From Ancylomarina salipaludis (lineage in GTDB: Bacteria > Bacteroidota > Bacteroidia > Bacteroidales > Marinifilaceae), in assembly GCF_004122035.1 (NCBI RefSeq), contig NZ_SAXA01000003.1:124001-188000 (forward strand): a DNA stretch of 64,000 nt, in the 5' to 3' direction. Positions 1-9,253 of the stretch are shown here, piece by piece; the first letter of the stretch is position 1; each line of letters opens with the position of its first letter. The position numbers and the translations under genes were made by a program. A model generated the notes under the pieces. The model saw only the letters and a list, made by a program, of their open reading frames with translations, did no database searches and was not told the DNA's origin.

Positions 1-1327
1 TATAATTGCTCGGAGTGATGGTTTTCAATTCAGCTTTTAGACTGTTAGGAATCTCAAGTGTATCGATAAACTCAGCAATGCTCTCGCTGGTTATTTTTGT
101 ATTGGTTCTGGTTAAAGCTTTCAACGCTTCGTATGGGTTTGGATAAGCTTCTCTACGCAAAATGGTTTGAATGGCTTCAGCAACAACTGCCCAGTTATCT
201 TCCAAATCAGCTTCAAAAGCATCAGGAGAAAGAATCAGTTTATCCAATCCTTTTAATACGGATTTGAAGGCAATAATTGAGTGAGCAAATGGTACCCCAA
301 TATTTCTCAATACAGTTGAATCGGTAAGATCACGTTGCAAACGAGAGATAGGTAATTTAGATGCCAAATGTTCATAAGTTGCATTAGCTAAGCCCAGATT
401 ACCTTCTGAATTTTCAAAATCGATAGGGTTTACCTTATGAGGCATAGCTGAAGAGCCTACTTCACCTTCTTTAATTCTTTGCTTGAAGTAATTCATGGAG
501 ATATATGTCCAAAAATCACGGTTCATATCAATTAATATGGTGTTGATACGCTTGAAGTTATCGAAGATAGCACCCATATTGTCGTAGTTCGAAATTTGAG
601 TGGTGTATTCTTCACGCTCTAATTTCAACGACTCGTTTACAAATTTGTTACCAAAAGCTTTCCAGTCGATTTGTGGATAAGCGACATGATGGGCATTGAA
701 ATTACCCGTAGCGCCACCAAATTTTGCTGAACAAGGAACCGATTTTAATAGGTCTAATTGTTTTTTTAGACGGTATACATAAACTTGAATTTCTTTACCC
801 AAACGAGTTGGTGAAGCGGGTTGTCCGTGAGTACGAGCCAAAAGAGCCACATCTTTCCAGTCGTTTGATAAGTTTTCAAGCTTTTCAATCAATTCGTCTA
901 AAAGAGGGTAATAAACATCATGTACGGCATCCCTCAAAGAGTATGGCGTAGCAGTGTTGTTGATATCCTGAGAAGTCAATCCAAAGTGGATGAATTCTTT
1001 ATATTCTTGTAAGTTAAGAGCGTCAAATTTTTCTTTGATGAAGTATTCAACGGCTTTTACATCGTGATTGGTTACAGCCTCAATGTCTTTAACTTTCTGT
1101 GCATCTTCAACAGTAAAGTCTAAGTATAAACTGCGTAGTTCATCAAAATTATTGGTGTCGAAATCGGCTAGCTGAGGTAGTGGATACTCGCAAAGTGAGA
1201 TGAAATATTCGACCTCTACCAATACCCGGTATCGAATAAGCGCATACTCCGAAAAATATTCTCCTAATACGTCAACCTTGTCACGGTAGCGTCCATCGAT
1301 TGGTGAAATAGCTGTTAAACTGTGCAT
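1..1327 (-). CDS. purB: Adenylosuccinate lyase (3' end outside window)
   Basis: PurB catalyses two fumarate-releasing steps of purine synthesis: SAICAR to AICAR, and adenylosuccinate to AMP. About 442 codons are present and the frame is still open at base 1, so only a few C-terminal residues should be missing against the usual ~450. The N-terminus carries the family hallmark LTAISPIDGRYRDK, and the fumarase/lyase superfamily signature SAMPHKVNP lies at about residues 293-301, on the flexible loop holding the catalytic serine. The start is ATG at 1327, about 40 bases below a TATCTTTG -7 element. It is a cytoplasmic homotetramer in this family. The family call is secure; only the extreme C-terminus is unseen. 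Confidence 0.96.
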   Translation of the reverse strand, partial: MHSLTAISPIDGRYRDKVDVLGEYFSEYALIRYRVLVEVEYFISLCEYPLPQLADFDTNNFDELRSLYLDFTVEDAQKVKDIEAVTNHDVKAVEYFIKEKFDALNLQEYKEFIHFGLTSQDINNTATPYSLRDAVHDVYYPLLDELIEKLENLSNDWKDVALLARTHGQPASPTRLGKEIQVYVYRLKKQLDLLKSVPCSAKFGGATGNFNAHHVAYPQIDWKAFGNKFVNESLKLEREEYTTQISNYDNMGAIFDNFKRINTILIDMNRDFWTYISMNYFKQRIKEGEVGSSAMPHKVNPIDFENSEGNLGLANATYEHLASKLPISRLQRDLTDSTVLRNIGVPFAHSIIAFKSVLKGLDKLILSPDAFEADLEDNWAVVAEAIQTILRREAYPNPYEALKALTRTNTKITSESIAEFIDTLEIPNSLKAELKTITPSNY

Positions 1328-1366
1328 TCTATAAAAATTAAGTTGTAAAATGATTATTTAGTTTTG

Positions 1367-1374
1367 CAAAGATA
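1367..1374 (-). promoter_or_regulatory. Promoter -7 element for purB
   Basis: Reading the minus strand, TATCTTTG matches the Bacteroidota -7 consensus TAnnTTTG and lies 40 bases upstream of the purB ATG. I saw no clear TTG at the expected -33 position, so only the -7 part is supported. Confidence 0.5.
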
Positions 1375-1484
1375 CAATATAATGTGAATGAGCATAAATG
1401 AATTTTTACGAATCTCTCATTGACAAGATTTTTCCTTGGGGTTTATTAATAAAAAAAGACAGCCCTTAGGATGTCTTTAAAATC

Positions 1485-1952
1485 TTATCGTTTCATAGTG
1501 GCGATAAAGGTGTCGGAATCTAAAAAGAAATCTAATGCATCGACAATCGATGGCATAATTACATCGACATGATCGATAACATCTTTGTGAATGCCTTCTG
1601 CTTGAAGCGTAGCAATGGAAACTTTTGATTGAACAAAGAGTCCAATATCTGTTCGAGCATTACCAATGGAAGCTATATTTTTACTTCCCAGTGAAAGAAG
1701 GATATCCTCTTTTTCGCGTGCATTGCTTGCTTCGTAGTAGGTCATGCCACTAACACGAGCTAGATGGTTAGCAGTACCACGTTGATCAGCTGATACCATT
1801 ACTACATTAACACCATGTGCTTGCAACTGATGAATTTTCTCGATAACGCCAGGAACAATTTCGCCTTTAATTGAGATCGTTCCATTTGAGTCGACAATTA
1901 AGGTATCAATCTCAATTACTCCTACTCCTGAAACATCGTAAATCATACTCAT
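1485..1952 (-). CDS. HAD-family hydrolase, soluble P-type-ATPase-like (COG4087 type)
   Basis: A 155-residue stand-alone HAD-fold protein. The phosphorylation motif is DSNGT at residues 21-25, the form seen in soluble P-type-ATPase-like proteins rather than the usual DxDGT. The next conserved segment, VVMVSADQRGT (about 50-60), supplies the motif II serine, and a glycine/aspartate-rich IGNARTDIG follows at about 97-105 in place of the usual motif IV. No membrane segment or metal-binding domain is present, so it is not a transporter. Family members are cytosolic phosphatases of unknown substrate. It lies 157 bases downstream of purB on the same strand. Family assignment is good; substrate cannot be told. 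Confidence 0.8.
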   Translation of the reverse strand: MSMIYDVSGVGVIEIDTLIVDSNGTISIKGEIVPGVIEKIHQLQAHGVNVVMVSADQRGTANHLARVSGMTYYEASNAREKEDILLSLGSKNIASIGNARTDIGLFVQSKVSIATLQAEGIHKDVIDHVDVIMPSIVDALDFFLDSDTFIATMKR

Positions 1953-2024
1953 AATCTGAATTTATTAGTTTTTAATTCAATATCTTATAATTATGGGTCG
2001 AGTTCTGTATGTAGAACTCATTTT

Positions 2025-3746
2025 TTAAAATTGATATTTAACTCCAACAGCTAAGTTTTCCTTAAACTGAATCTTCGATCCGGTATCATCATCCGAAATC
2101 AGATAGGTTGATATGGTTGTTGTTAAGTATTGATTAATCGGAAGATTTAAAATGAATTGCCAATCTACATCAATATTCTTGGGTTTATTGGTATAACTCG
2201 AATAGAATTCAAGTTTATTTTCCATACTGATTTCCTTTGTGATTTTCCACTTGTGCAGGATTTTCACATAGGAACCGACCTCTTTTTTAATTTTTTTATC
2301 AGCATCAATACCAAAAGCAGTCTGATCGATATTTGCCGTATCCCTTACAATGGTGTACTTAGCTGTAAAGGGTGAAATCAGAATTGAGAAGTCTTTTTGG
2401 GGTTTAAAGTCTAAACCGACTGAGCCCAGAATATAAGCAGGAGCAAAGAAATTCGAAATGAGTTGTCTGTTTCCGTCAGCTGAGTAATTGTAACCTCTGA
2501 CAAATTGTGTTCTCAGATTAAACATGGATGTGTAATACCATTTTCCGAATGCCAATTGACCAAATTTTGTATTGAGTTCCAGTTTATCCTGATTTTTTCT
2601 AAACTCATTATCACCTGATTTTAAAAGACCGTATTGGAGATCGAGAGTTGTTTCCCAAGAGGTTTTGTTTTTTTGATATTTGGCAAAAGATTTAACACCT
2701 GCTAAAGCCGAAATTGAACTTTCGCCCCCTTCAGCCCAGTCTTTACTTACATGACCTTGATTGAAATCCAGCTTAACCAGAGTTCCAAATTTCCAAATAT
2801 CGACATAGCGATTGTATTTTTTTAGTTTTGCCAGTTTGAATCCATCAGGCGATACTTTTTCTTCTAAACGAACTTTGGCTCCTTTTCGTTTGGTATTTCT
2901 CACCGATTCCTGATAAACATCGTCATCGTACAAAATACGGATGCCTTTACTTGGTGTATTTTGAAGCCAAATACCAATTGAATCCCGTTTGTTTTTTTTC
3001 AACCAGAAGCGTTTAAAATCCGGTTTACCATTATTTATCCAAAAGGCAAGGGAGTCGTTCATAGCATTTTTTACTGCAAACTCAACGGAGTCACGACTGA
3101 TTTCTCTGATCCATTGGTGTATCGAATCGTCTTCGATATAATGATACAATTGAGTGTATTTTCGCGTATCATCTATCAAATTGGATTTCTCGTCCTTTGA
3201 AAGTTCTTTGGTTTGTTCGATTTTTTGATTTTCAAGATCGACTTTTTTTGCCAGTTCTCTGAGAGCTTCTTCGGTTTGACGTTTTTCGATATAGGATTTC
3301 AGGTAGGTCACCATATTTCTGATACTGTCATTTTTCACATAGTCCAGCAAAGTGTTTACTGCGTTATCCAAAGATTTATTCTCTTTTGAATGCGCCTCAA
3401 TATCAAGCTCTCCAAGCAAATATTTGAAATCGATATTGTTGATGTGTTTTAATGGATCAGTGTATTTTATCGTTTTTATTGCATAGGTTGAATAGGCATC
3501 TAGGGTCGATTTTGAATGGCTGATTTTGTAGAGTTTACCAGGAAGCAATTTCACCTTAATTTCAATTGAATCGCGTTCAATTGAACTGATTGGATTCTGA
3601 GGTTCATTTTGCAGAACGGGCATGTTTTGTATGCCAATAAATTGGGTGTCAAAAACCTGATTGTAAATTGAACTTGCCTTACTTTCCGATGAAAAAAGGA
3701 TGCTTGATTGAAAGAGTAATAGAAAGAGGAAAAGGTTGCGATTCAT
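2025..3746 (-). CDS. Secreted/outer-membrane DUF3078 protein with long N-terminal extension
   Basis: 573 residues beginning with a signal peptide (hydrophobic residues about 4-20, ending near SSESKAS). The C-terminal part, about residues 315-573, matches the DUF3078 pattern of Bacteroidota: it opens with DIWKFG, contains an NxGxxxxxWAEGGESSIS-like segment and LQYGLLKSGDNEFRK, and ends in the aromatic KYQF expected of an outer-membrane beta-barrel. The N-terminal ~300 residues are charged and helical with several D-S-I-x-x-W repeats (for example DDSIHQWI, NDSLAFWI, RDSIGIWL) and look unlike the usual short DUF3078 N-terminus. Function is unknown; an outer-membrane barrel carrying a periplasmic or surface helical region is the best reading. 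It stands alone, 72 bases from the HAD gene. Confidence 0.75.
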   Translation of the reverse strand: MNRNLFLFLLLFQSSILFSSESKASSIYNQVFDTQFIGIQNMPVLQNEPQNPISSIERDSIEIKVKLLPGKLYKISHSKSTLDAYSTYAIKTIKYTDPLKHINNIDFKYLLGELDIEAHSKENKSLDNAVNTLLDYVKNDSIRNMVTYLKSYIEKRQTEEALRELAKKVDLENQKIEQTKELSKDEKSNLIDDTRKYTQLYHYIEDDSIHQWIREISRDSVEFAVKNAMNDSLAFWINNGKPDFKRFWLKKNKRDSIGIWLQNTPSKGIRILYDDDVYQESVRNTKRKGAKVRLEEKVSPDGFKLAKLKKYNRYVDIWKFGTLVKLDFNQGHVSKDWAEGGESSISALAGVKSFAKYQKNKTSWETTLDLQYGLLKSGDNEFRKNQDKLELNTKFGQLAFGKWYYTSMFNLRTQFVRGYNYSADGNRQLISNFFAPAYILGSVGLDFKPQKDFSILISPFTAKYTIVRDTANIDQTAFGIDADKKIKKEVGSYVKILHKWKITKEISMENKLEFYSSYTNKPKNIDVDWQFILNLPINQYLTTTISTYLISDDDTGSKIQFKENLAVGVKYQF

Positions 3747-4289
3747 CTCAATGCGTGTGTCTTAGGGTTTAGTATAAGTTGTCAGTGATAATTTACCAGA
3801 CAGATCAGATAAACTGATCCATATTTCAATTCCACCAAGAACAAAAATGAGAATAAATTTCTGTTTAAAAAGGGAAAAATGCGTATAAATAACTACAATC
3901 GTTTGCGAAAAATGCCTGCAGCTCTTTTTTATGAAATTGAAAAAACTTATTTTTGGGGCAATGGTAAAAATTGAGACTATGAAAAAGCATAATCAACTTT
4001 CCAAACCAAAGCAGAACAACTTCCTTAATATAAAGAACCGCGACGGATACCACTATTAGTCGTTGAGGTTTTTTTATTGTCAATTGACTGAGCTTTAAAA
4101 AAGCTTTCCCACTATATACTGTAATTATTAGATCAAAATTGATAGCGTAAGCTATACTAGTTTCTACACACCTAATTTTATTTGGGTGCTGTATTTCAGG
4201 TACATCTAATTGTAAACCCAAACTCAAAGTTTTTCATTTTATAATGAGAAGATTAATACGATACATTTAAAATTTAAAAGAATATAATC
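3747..4289. other. Gene-poor gap upstream of tryptophanase
   Basis: 543 bases with no convincing gene. A 42-codon plus-strand frame runs from 3931 to 4059 (basic, ending in DGYHY) but has no relative I recognise and contains no tryptophan, so it is not an obvious TnaC-type leader. A frame on the opposite strand over 3865-4227 has biased, uncoding-looking composition. A short perfect hairpin (ATAGC, loop GTAA, GCTAT) lies at 4142-4155. No TAnnTTTG element was found close to the tryptophanase start. Confidence 0.5.
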
Positions 4290-5669
4290 ATGGAATTACC
4301 TTTCGCAGAATCGTTTAAAATCAAGATGGTTGAAACCATCAGAAAAAGTACCAGAGAAGAGAGAGAAAAATGGCTTAAGGAAGCCAATTATAACTTGTTT
4401 AACCTAAAAAGCGATCACGTATTTATTGACCTTTTGACTGATTCAGGAACAGGTGCAATGAGTGATAAGCAGTGGTCGGAGCTAATGTTGGGTGATGAGT
4501 CATATGCAGGAGCCCGATCATATTACAAAATGAAAGATGCTTTGAAAAATATTCTAGGTTTCGATCATTTTTTACCAACGCATCAGGGGCGTGCTGCTGA
4601 GAATGTATTGTTTTCTGTTTTGGTAAAAGAAGGTGATGTTGTTCCTGGTAATTCACACTTTGATACAACTAAAGGTCATATCGAATTCAGAAAAGCCAAA
4701 GCTGTTGATTGTACCATTGATGAGGCTTTCGATACCTTAATTGATCATCCTTTCAAAGGAAATTTGGATCTTGTAAAACTAGAATCGGTACTTTCAACTT
4801 ACCCTAAGGAGCAGATTCCGATGATTATTGTTACAGTAACGTGTAACACATCTGGTGGACAGCCTGTTTCTATGGCAAACATGAAAGCTGTTAAGGAATT
4901 AGCTGACAAGTATGGTATTCCTGTGTGTTTCGATTCGGCTCGTTTTGCTGAGAATGCTTATTTTATTAAGCTTCGTGAAGAGGGGTATCAGGATAAGACA
5001 ATCAAGGAGATTGTAAAGGAAATGTATACATATGCTGATATGGCAACCATGAGTTCTAAAAAGGATGCTATTGTAAACATGGGTGGATTCATTGCAATGA
5101 GAGATGAGAACCTATGGAAACAGGCATCTACTTACAATATCATGTTCGAAGGTTATGTGACTTATGGTGGTATGTCAGGTCGTGATATGAATGCTTTGGC
5201 TCAAGGTCTTGACGAAGGAACGGAGTTTGAAACATTGGAAACACGTATTAAGCAAGTTGAATACTTGGGTGAGAAACTAAGAAGTTTTGGTGTACCTATT
5301 CAGATGCCAATTGGTGGACACGCTATTTTTGTTGATGCTAAGAAATTTTTAAGTCATATTCCAAAAGAAGAATACCAGGCACAAACCTTAGGATGTGAAT
5401 TGTATCTTGAAGCGGGTATTCGTGGTGTTGAGATTGGTGCAATTTTGGCTGACAGAGATCCTGAAACGCGTGAGAACCGTTACCCTAAATTGGAATTGTT
5501 GCGTTTAGCTATTCCTCGTCGTACTTACACCAACAATCATATGGATGTGGTTGCAGTAGCGCTTAAAAATGTTTGGGACAGACGTATGGATATTAAGCAC
5601 GGTCTTAAGATTGTGGACGAGGCTCCAATTATGCGTCACTTTACTGTACAACTTGAGAAAGTTGAGTAA
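4290..5669 (+). CDS. tnaA: Tryptophanase (L-tryptophan indole-lyase)
   Basis: A PLP-dependent beta-eliminating lyase of 459 residues that splits tryptophan to indole, pyruvate and ammonia. The PLP lysine is in MSSKKDA (Lys257/258), and the fold-I markers LLTDSGTGAMS and PTHQGRAAE are intact. Two positions separate tryptophanase from its relative tyrosine phenol-lyase. The segment HFDTTKGH carries Asp where the phenol-lyase has Thr, and VEIGAIL carries Ile where the phenol-lyase has Arg. Both favour tryptophanase, although some stretches (SDKQW, GGMSGRDM) look phenol-lyase-like. The gene is monocistronic, with a strong terminator 28 bases downstream and no tryptophan permease beside it. Indole may act as a signal; that is general knowledge, not seen here. 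Confidence 0.92.
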   Translation: MELPFAESFKIKMVETIRKSTREEREKWLKEANYNLFNLKSDHVFIDLLTDSGTGAMSDKQWSELMLGDESYAGARSYYKMKDALKNILGFDHFLPTHQGRAAENVLFSVLVKEGDVVPGNSHFDTTKGHIEFRKAKAVDCTIDEAFDTLIDHPFKGNLDLVKLESVLSTYPKEQIPMIIVTVTCNTSGGQPVSMANMKAVKELADKYGIPVCFDSARFAENAYFIKLREEGYQDKTIKEIVKEMYTYADMATMSSKKDAIVNMGGFIAMRDENLWKQASTYNIMFEGYVTYGGMSGRDMNALAQGLDEGTEFETLETRIKQVEYLGEKLRSFGVPIQMPIGGHAIFVDAKKFLSHIPKEEYQAQTLGCELYLEAGIRGVEIGAILADRDPETRENRYPKLELLRLAIPRRTYTNNHMDVVAVALKNVWDRRMDIKHGLKIVDEAPIMRHFTVQLEKVE

Positions 5670-5696
5670 TTTCTGAATCTCGTTAAAGTTTGATAT

Positions 5697-5720
5697 AGCC
5701 CCTTTTTAGGGGCTTTTTTT
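5697..5720 (+). terminator. Intrinsic terminator after tnaA
   Basis: AGCCCCT / AGGGGCT stem with a short T loop followed by an uninterrupted run of T. Confidence 0.85.
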
Positions 5721-5902
5721 ATGGCTTACTTTTTTGTGATTATTAATTTACAGAGAGTTTAAATAAATAGCCAGATCACTGGAATTAGGCTTTCAGAAGT
5801 CCTGTTGTTCTTTCCATTGTTCTGATTGATTATATACCAGTCTTTATATCTAAATATATTCATATATTGAGACACCTAAATATTTATTTAATAAGACCTA
5901 AA

Positions 5903-6793
5903 ATGAAAAGAATTAGTCTCGTTTACCTTTTCTGTATTTTTGCCAGTCTGGCTTCAGCACAGGAAGTAGAATTGTCACCTTTTTTTAAGCTTGATGCTAT
6001 AAAGAATTATGAATTGGATCAGGCGAAAGATCTGCTTGAGAATGCTTTTTCAGAAAAATCCTTTAAGTTAATTGGAGATTATAATCCGGAAAATAAAGAT
6101 AGCTTAAGAGTGCTTTGTTTTTCTCGCAAGGATTTATCGGAGCTTTGTTTAAAATCGAAAGATAGAGGAGCTTTGGCATCTGTTATTCGTGTCGGAATTG
6201 TTCAACTGGGAGATCATGTAACTGTTAGCTTATTGAATCCTCAATATGTGTTTTGTGCCTATTTATCGAATTACGAAAGTGATAAATCCGGTTTGATGAA
6301 TATTGTGAGTGATAGTAAAGAGGCACTCAAAAGCCTGGGTGGAAAAATTGAAGCATTTGGAGGTTGTCTGACTGAAAAGGAACTTAAAAAGTATCATTAT
6401 AAAATAATGATGCCCTATTTCAATGATCCTGTTGATTTAAATACGTTTGATTCTTTTGAAGAAGGATTAGCAACAATACGTAAGAATATAAACAGTGGAA
6501 AAGGGCATACGAGTTTGGTTTACGAGCAAGTTTTTGGAGACGAAAAGGTGGCTGTGTTTGGACTTGGCCTTATGGATGCTGATGATGGAGAAGGGCATTT
6601 TCTACCAATAATTGGTGAAGAGCACATTGCTGCTATGCCTTATGAGATTATTCTTCAGGGAAAAGAAGTGAGTATGCTGCATGGTAAATACCGTTTTGCT
6701 TTGTATTGGCCAGAGTTGACCATGGGGACTTTTATGAAGATTATGAGTACGCCTGGTGATGTTGAAGACTTCCTGAAAGAAATGACGCATTAA
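5903..6793 (+). CDS. Secreted protein of unknown function
   Basis: 296 residues from the ATG at 5903, chosen because it gives a clean signal peptide (MKRISLVYLFCIFASLASAQ, cleavage after Ala). An in-frame start 36 bases upstream would put polar residues ahead of it. The mature part looks like two related alpha/beta halves: one around DHVTVSLLNPQYVFCAYL and one around FDSFEEGLATIRKN to HGKYRFALYWPEL. This is vaguely like the TT1751/DUF302 fold, but I do not regard that as established. No catalytic motif is visible. It is probably periplasmic, and is flanked by terminators on both sides, so it is its own transcription unit. Confidence 0.6.
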   Translation: MKRISLVYLFCIFASLASAQEVELSPFFKLDAIKNYELDQAKDLLENAFSEKSFKLIGDYNPENKDSLRVLCFSRKDLSELCLKSKDRGALASVIRVGIVQLGDHVTVSLLNPQYVFCAYLSNYESDKSGLMNIVSDSKEALKSLGGKIEAFGGCLTEKELKKYHYKIMMPYFNDPVDLNTFDSFEEGLATIRKNINSGKGHTSLVYEQVFGDEKVAVFGLGLMDADDGEGHFLPIIGEEHIAAMPYEIILQGKEVSMLHGKYRFALYWPELTMGTFMKIMSTPGDVEDFLKEMTH

Positions 6794-6807
6794 AGAGGAC
6801 TGGAAAC

Positions 6808-6840
6808 AAAAAAGCGAAGATCATTGATCTTCGCTTTTTT
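6808..6840. terminator. Bidirectional terminator
   Basis: Perfect inverted repeat GCGAAGATCA / TGATCTTCGC with A-tracts on one side and T-tracts on the other. It sits between two convergent genes and can serve both. Confidence 0.88.
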
Positions 6841-6858
6841 AATATCTGAATGAGTTGA

Positions 6859-7551
6859 TTACTTCAACTTCAATTTTGCACGAGTAATGTATTTTTCGAT
6901 GTCACGAGCTTCTGATGATTTTGCAAAATCTTTCTCAATAGTTTCGTAAGCAGCTAAAGCATCAGCGTAATTTCCTATCATTTCGTAAGCGATACCTGCT
7001 TTCTGAAGATAGATAGGTGTTGTGAAATTATTAGGGTTGATTGAGCTTGCAGTCATATAGTTCGAAGCTGCTTTTTCGTTATTACCAAGTTCCATATAAG
7101 CATCACCAATTGCAGCTTTAGCTAGAGATGAAAGAATGAAATCATCTGAAGAAAAGTCTTCTAAATAATTGATTGCATTTTGAAATTCACCAAGGTGAAG
7201 GTAAGAAATACCTGTATAGTATGCAGCTAAATTACCTGCTTCAGTTGATCCATAATTGTCAATGATATCAAGGAAACCATCATAGTTACCGTCTCCGTTA
7301 ATCGCAAGATTAAAAGAGTCTAGCTCGAAATAACGCTGCGCCTGAAACATTTCAGCCTGTGCACTTTGCTCTAGTGGAGCTCTGTAATATTTCTGATATG
7401 AAAAAATACCTACTGCAATTACAATAATTGCCAATGCGATATACGTTAATTTCTTTTGGTTTTTCTCGATATATTGTTCGGTTCTACTTAAAGCTTCTTC
7501 TAAATTTTCAAAGTTATCCTCGTGAACCTGATCTTTTTTGTTTGTAGACAT
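6859..7551 (-). CDS. Membrane-anchored tetratricopeptide repeat protein (YfgM-like)
   Basis: 230 residues: a charged cytoplasmic N-terminus (about 1-34), one transmembrane segment (about 36-52), then a periplasmic helical region with at least three TPR-like units. Examples are the segments around AAYYTGISYLHLGEF, AKAAIGDAYMELGN and LQKAGIAYEMIGNY, which show the typical A/G/Y spacing. The topology and size match YfgM, which works with the Sec translocon and periplasmic chaperones in proteobacteria; whether the role is the same here is inference. It has its own promoter at 7587-7619. Confidence 0.75.
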   Translation of the reverse strand: MSTNKKDQVHEDNFENLEEALSRTEQYIEKNQKKLTYIALAIIVIAVGIFSYQKYYRAPLEQSAQAEMFQAQRYFELDSFNLAINGDGNYDGFLDIIDNYGSTEAGNLAAYYTGISYLHLGEFQNAINYLEDFSSDDFILSSLAKAAIGDAYMELGNNEKAASNYMTASSINPNNFTTPIYLQKAGIAYEMIGNYADALAAYETIEKDFAKSSEARDIEKYITRAKLKLK

Positions 7552-7586
7552 ATTAGAAATATTTAATGTTTTATTTTTTGCTAACG

Positions 7587-7619
7587 CAAATGTAATTTTT
7601 TTTGCGAATATTACGACAA
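7587..7619 (-). promoter_or_regulatory. Promoter of the TPR gene
   Basis: On the minus strand, TTG (7617-7619) is separated by 22 bases from TACATTTG (7587-7594). This fits the Bacteroidota TTG / TAnnTTTG promoter and lies 36 bases above the start codon. Confidence 0.65.
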
Positions 7620-7668
7620 CTTTTATATAAAAAGTGAATGTGAATTCGGCATTGATTAATGAATGAAA

Positions 7669-7701
7669 TTGAGTCTGAAACTGAATTTATTCGTATTTTT
7701 G
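7669..7701 (+). promoter_or_regulatory. Promoter of recF
   Basis: TTG (7669-7671), 22-base spacer, TATTTTTG (7694-7701), 64 bases before the recF ATG. It is back to back with the TPR gene promoter. Confidence 0.65.
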
Positions 7702-7765
7702 ATGCGGAATAAAAAATCTGAACATAAATTCAGATTGTGATCTCCTCAAAAGCAAAATAAAAGAT

Positions 7766-8869
7766 ATGCACTTAAAGCGTTTGTCCCTTATAAATTACAA
7801 GAATATAAAAGAGTTGGAAATAGAGCTGTCGCCTAAGATCAACTGTTTTATAGGTAATAATGGCATGGGGAAGACCAATTTGCTTGATGCCGTTTATTAC
7901 CTGAGTTTTTGCAAAAGCTACTTTTCTTCAACCGATCAATTGAATATTAAGCACGATGAACTTTTTATGGTTCTGGAAGGGAATTACCAGCGTAAGGAGA
8001 TGGATGAGTTGATTTATTGCGGGCTAAAACGAGGTCAGAAAAAAAACTTTAAGCGAAATAAAAAGGAGTATAAAAAGCTTTCCGAGCATATTGGACTTTT
8101 GCCAATTGTGATGGTTTCGCCGGCTGATGTACGCTTAATTACCGATGGGAGTGAGGAGAGACGCAAGTATATGGATAGTGTGATATCGCAATACGATAGA
8201 AAGTATTTGGATGATCTGATACGTTACAATCGGGTGATTTTACAACGTAACAAATTGCTAAAGGATTTTGCGCGTCGGGGGAAGTTCGAGGAGGATAGCC
8301 TGAGTATTTGGGACGAGCAGATGGTTATCCTGTCTGCTTCGATATATGAAAAGCGTAAGGATTTTTTGAACAAACTGATGCCCGTTTTTCAAGAGTATTA
8401 TAATATTATATCGCAGGGGAATGAGCGTGTAACTCTGGAATATAAATCGCAGCTGAATGCTCACTCAATGCGGGATTTATTGCGCCATGCTCGTTTGAAA
8501 GATCAGGTAATGCAATACACAACGGTTGGTATTCACAAGGATGATTTAATTTTGTCATTGGGTGATTATCCCATCAAGAAAATGGGATCGCAAGGGCAGC
8601 AAAAAACCTATCTGATTGCTCTAAAGTTGGCGCAATTCGAATTCATTAAAAAATTGTCTGAATACAATCCGATACTTTTGCTGGATGATATTTTCGATAA
8701 GTTGGATGCGGAGCGTGTGGAACAAATCGTACATTTGGTTTCGGAGGAGCGATTCGGCCAAATTTTCATATCAGATACCAATCGCGATCATTTGGATCAG
8801 ATTTTATCCTCATCGAATTTGACTTACAAGCTTTTTGGTCTTAATAATGGATCAGTTGTTGGTCTCTAA
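7766..8869 (+). CDS. recF: DNA replication and repair protein RecF
   Basis: RecF is an SMC-like ATPase that, with RecO and RecR, loads RecA at single-strand gaps. At 367 residues the length is normal. Walker A is GNNGMGKT (30-37), preceded by the family-typical LxNYKNI. The ABC-like signature region is MGSQGQQKT, and Walker B is LLLDDIFDKLD (about 304-314). It heads a two-gene unit with the DciA-like gene 35 bases downstream; replication/repair pairing of this kind is common. The separating bases are a pyrimidine-rich simple sequence (CTTTA and related words). Confidence 0.96.
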   Translation: MHLKRLSLINYKNIKELEIELSPKINCFIGNNGMGKTNLLDAVYYLSFCKSYFSSTDQLNIKHDELFMVLEGNYQRKEMDELIYCGLKRGQKKNFKRNKKEYKKLSEHIGLLPIVMVSPADVRLITDGSEERRKYMDSVISQYDRKYLDDLIRYNRVILQRNKLLKDFARRGKFEEDSLSIWDEQMVILSASIYEKRKDFLNKLMPVFQEYYNIISQGNERVTLEYKSQLNAHSMRDLLRHARLKDQVMQYTTVGIHKDDLILSLGDYPIKKMGSQGQQKTYLIALKLAQFEFIKKLSEYNPILLLDDIFDKLDAERVEQIVHLVSEERFGQIFISDTNRDHLDQILSSSNLTYKLFGLNNGSVVGL

Positions 8870-8904
8870 ACTTTTTACTTTATCCTTTAATCTTTATCCT
8901 TAAT

Positions 8905-9195
8905 ATGCGCCGTTCAAAAACACAAAAAATAGAAGAACTTGTCAAGATTGTTTTAAAAGAGCAAGGCTTGGATGTGAAGCTTAAAGAACTGGAGTTGATT
9001 AAGGCATGGGAAGTTGTGATTGGTAAGAATGTTGCCAATGCCACAACCAACCTTTATGTCAAAAACAGGAAATTGTATGTACAGCTCCGTTCATCTATTA
9101 TTCGAAATGAACTGATGCTGATTAAAACGGGTTTGATCAGAGCCTTAAATAAAGAAGTTGACGAGCAGGTTATTGATGATATTGTTGTAAGATAA
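8905..9195 (+). CDS. DUF721 / DciA-like replicative helicase loader protein
   Basis: A 96-residue protein of the DUF721 family, recognisable from IEELVKIVLKEQGL at the N-terminus, the I-K-A-W-E-V-V-I-G-K core, and the LYVQLRSSIIRNEL strand-helix segment. In other bacteria DciA proteins of this family bind DnaB and help load it at the origin; the short form seen here is the KH-like core without the long disordered tail. Position directly after recF supports a DNA-replication role. It contains no enzyme motif. Confidence 0.82.
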   Translation: MRRSKTQKIEELVKIVLKEQGLDVKLKELELIKAWEVVIGKNVANATTNLYVKNRKLYVQLRSSIIRNELMLIKTGLIRALNKEVDEQVIDDIVVR

Positions 9196-9253
9196 AAGGC
9201 CTAAAAAGCTTGACTTACTCCTTAGACCTTTAAATTTTATTTAATCTTTAAGC

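Noticed and set aside
3931-4059. A 42-codon plus-strand frame as a TnaC-like leader peptide
   Set aside because: It has no tryptophan and ends 230 bases before tnaA; no link to tryptophan sensing can be supported.
3865-4227. A 120-codon minus-strand frame upstream of tnaA
   Set aside because: Hydrophobic, low-information composition, no recognisable family, and it overlaps the likely tnaA regulatory region.
4290-5669. Tyrosine phenol-lyase as the identity of the beta-eliminating lyase
   Set aside because: The two specificity positions (Asp in HFDTTKGH and Ile in VEIGAIL) match tryptophanase, not phenol-lyase.
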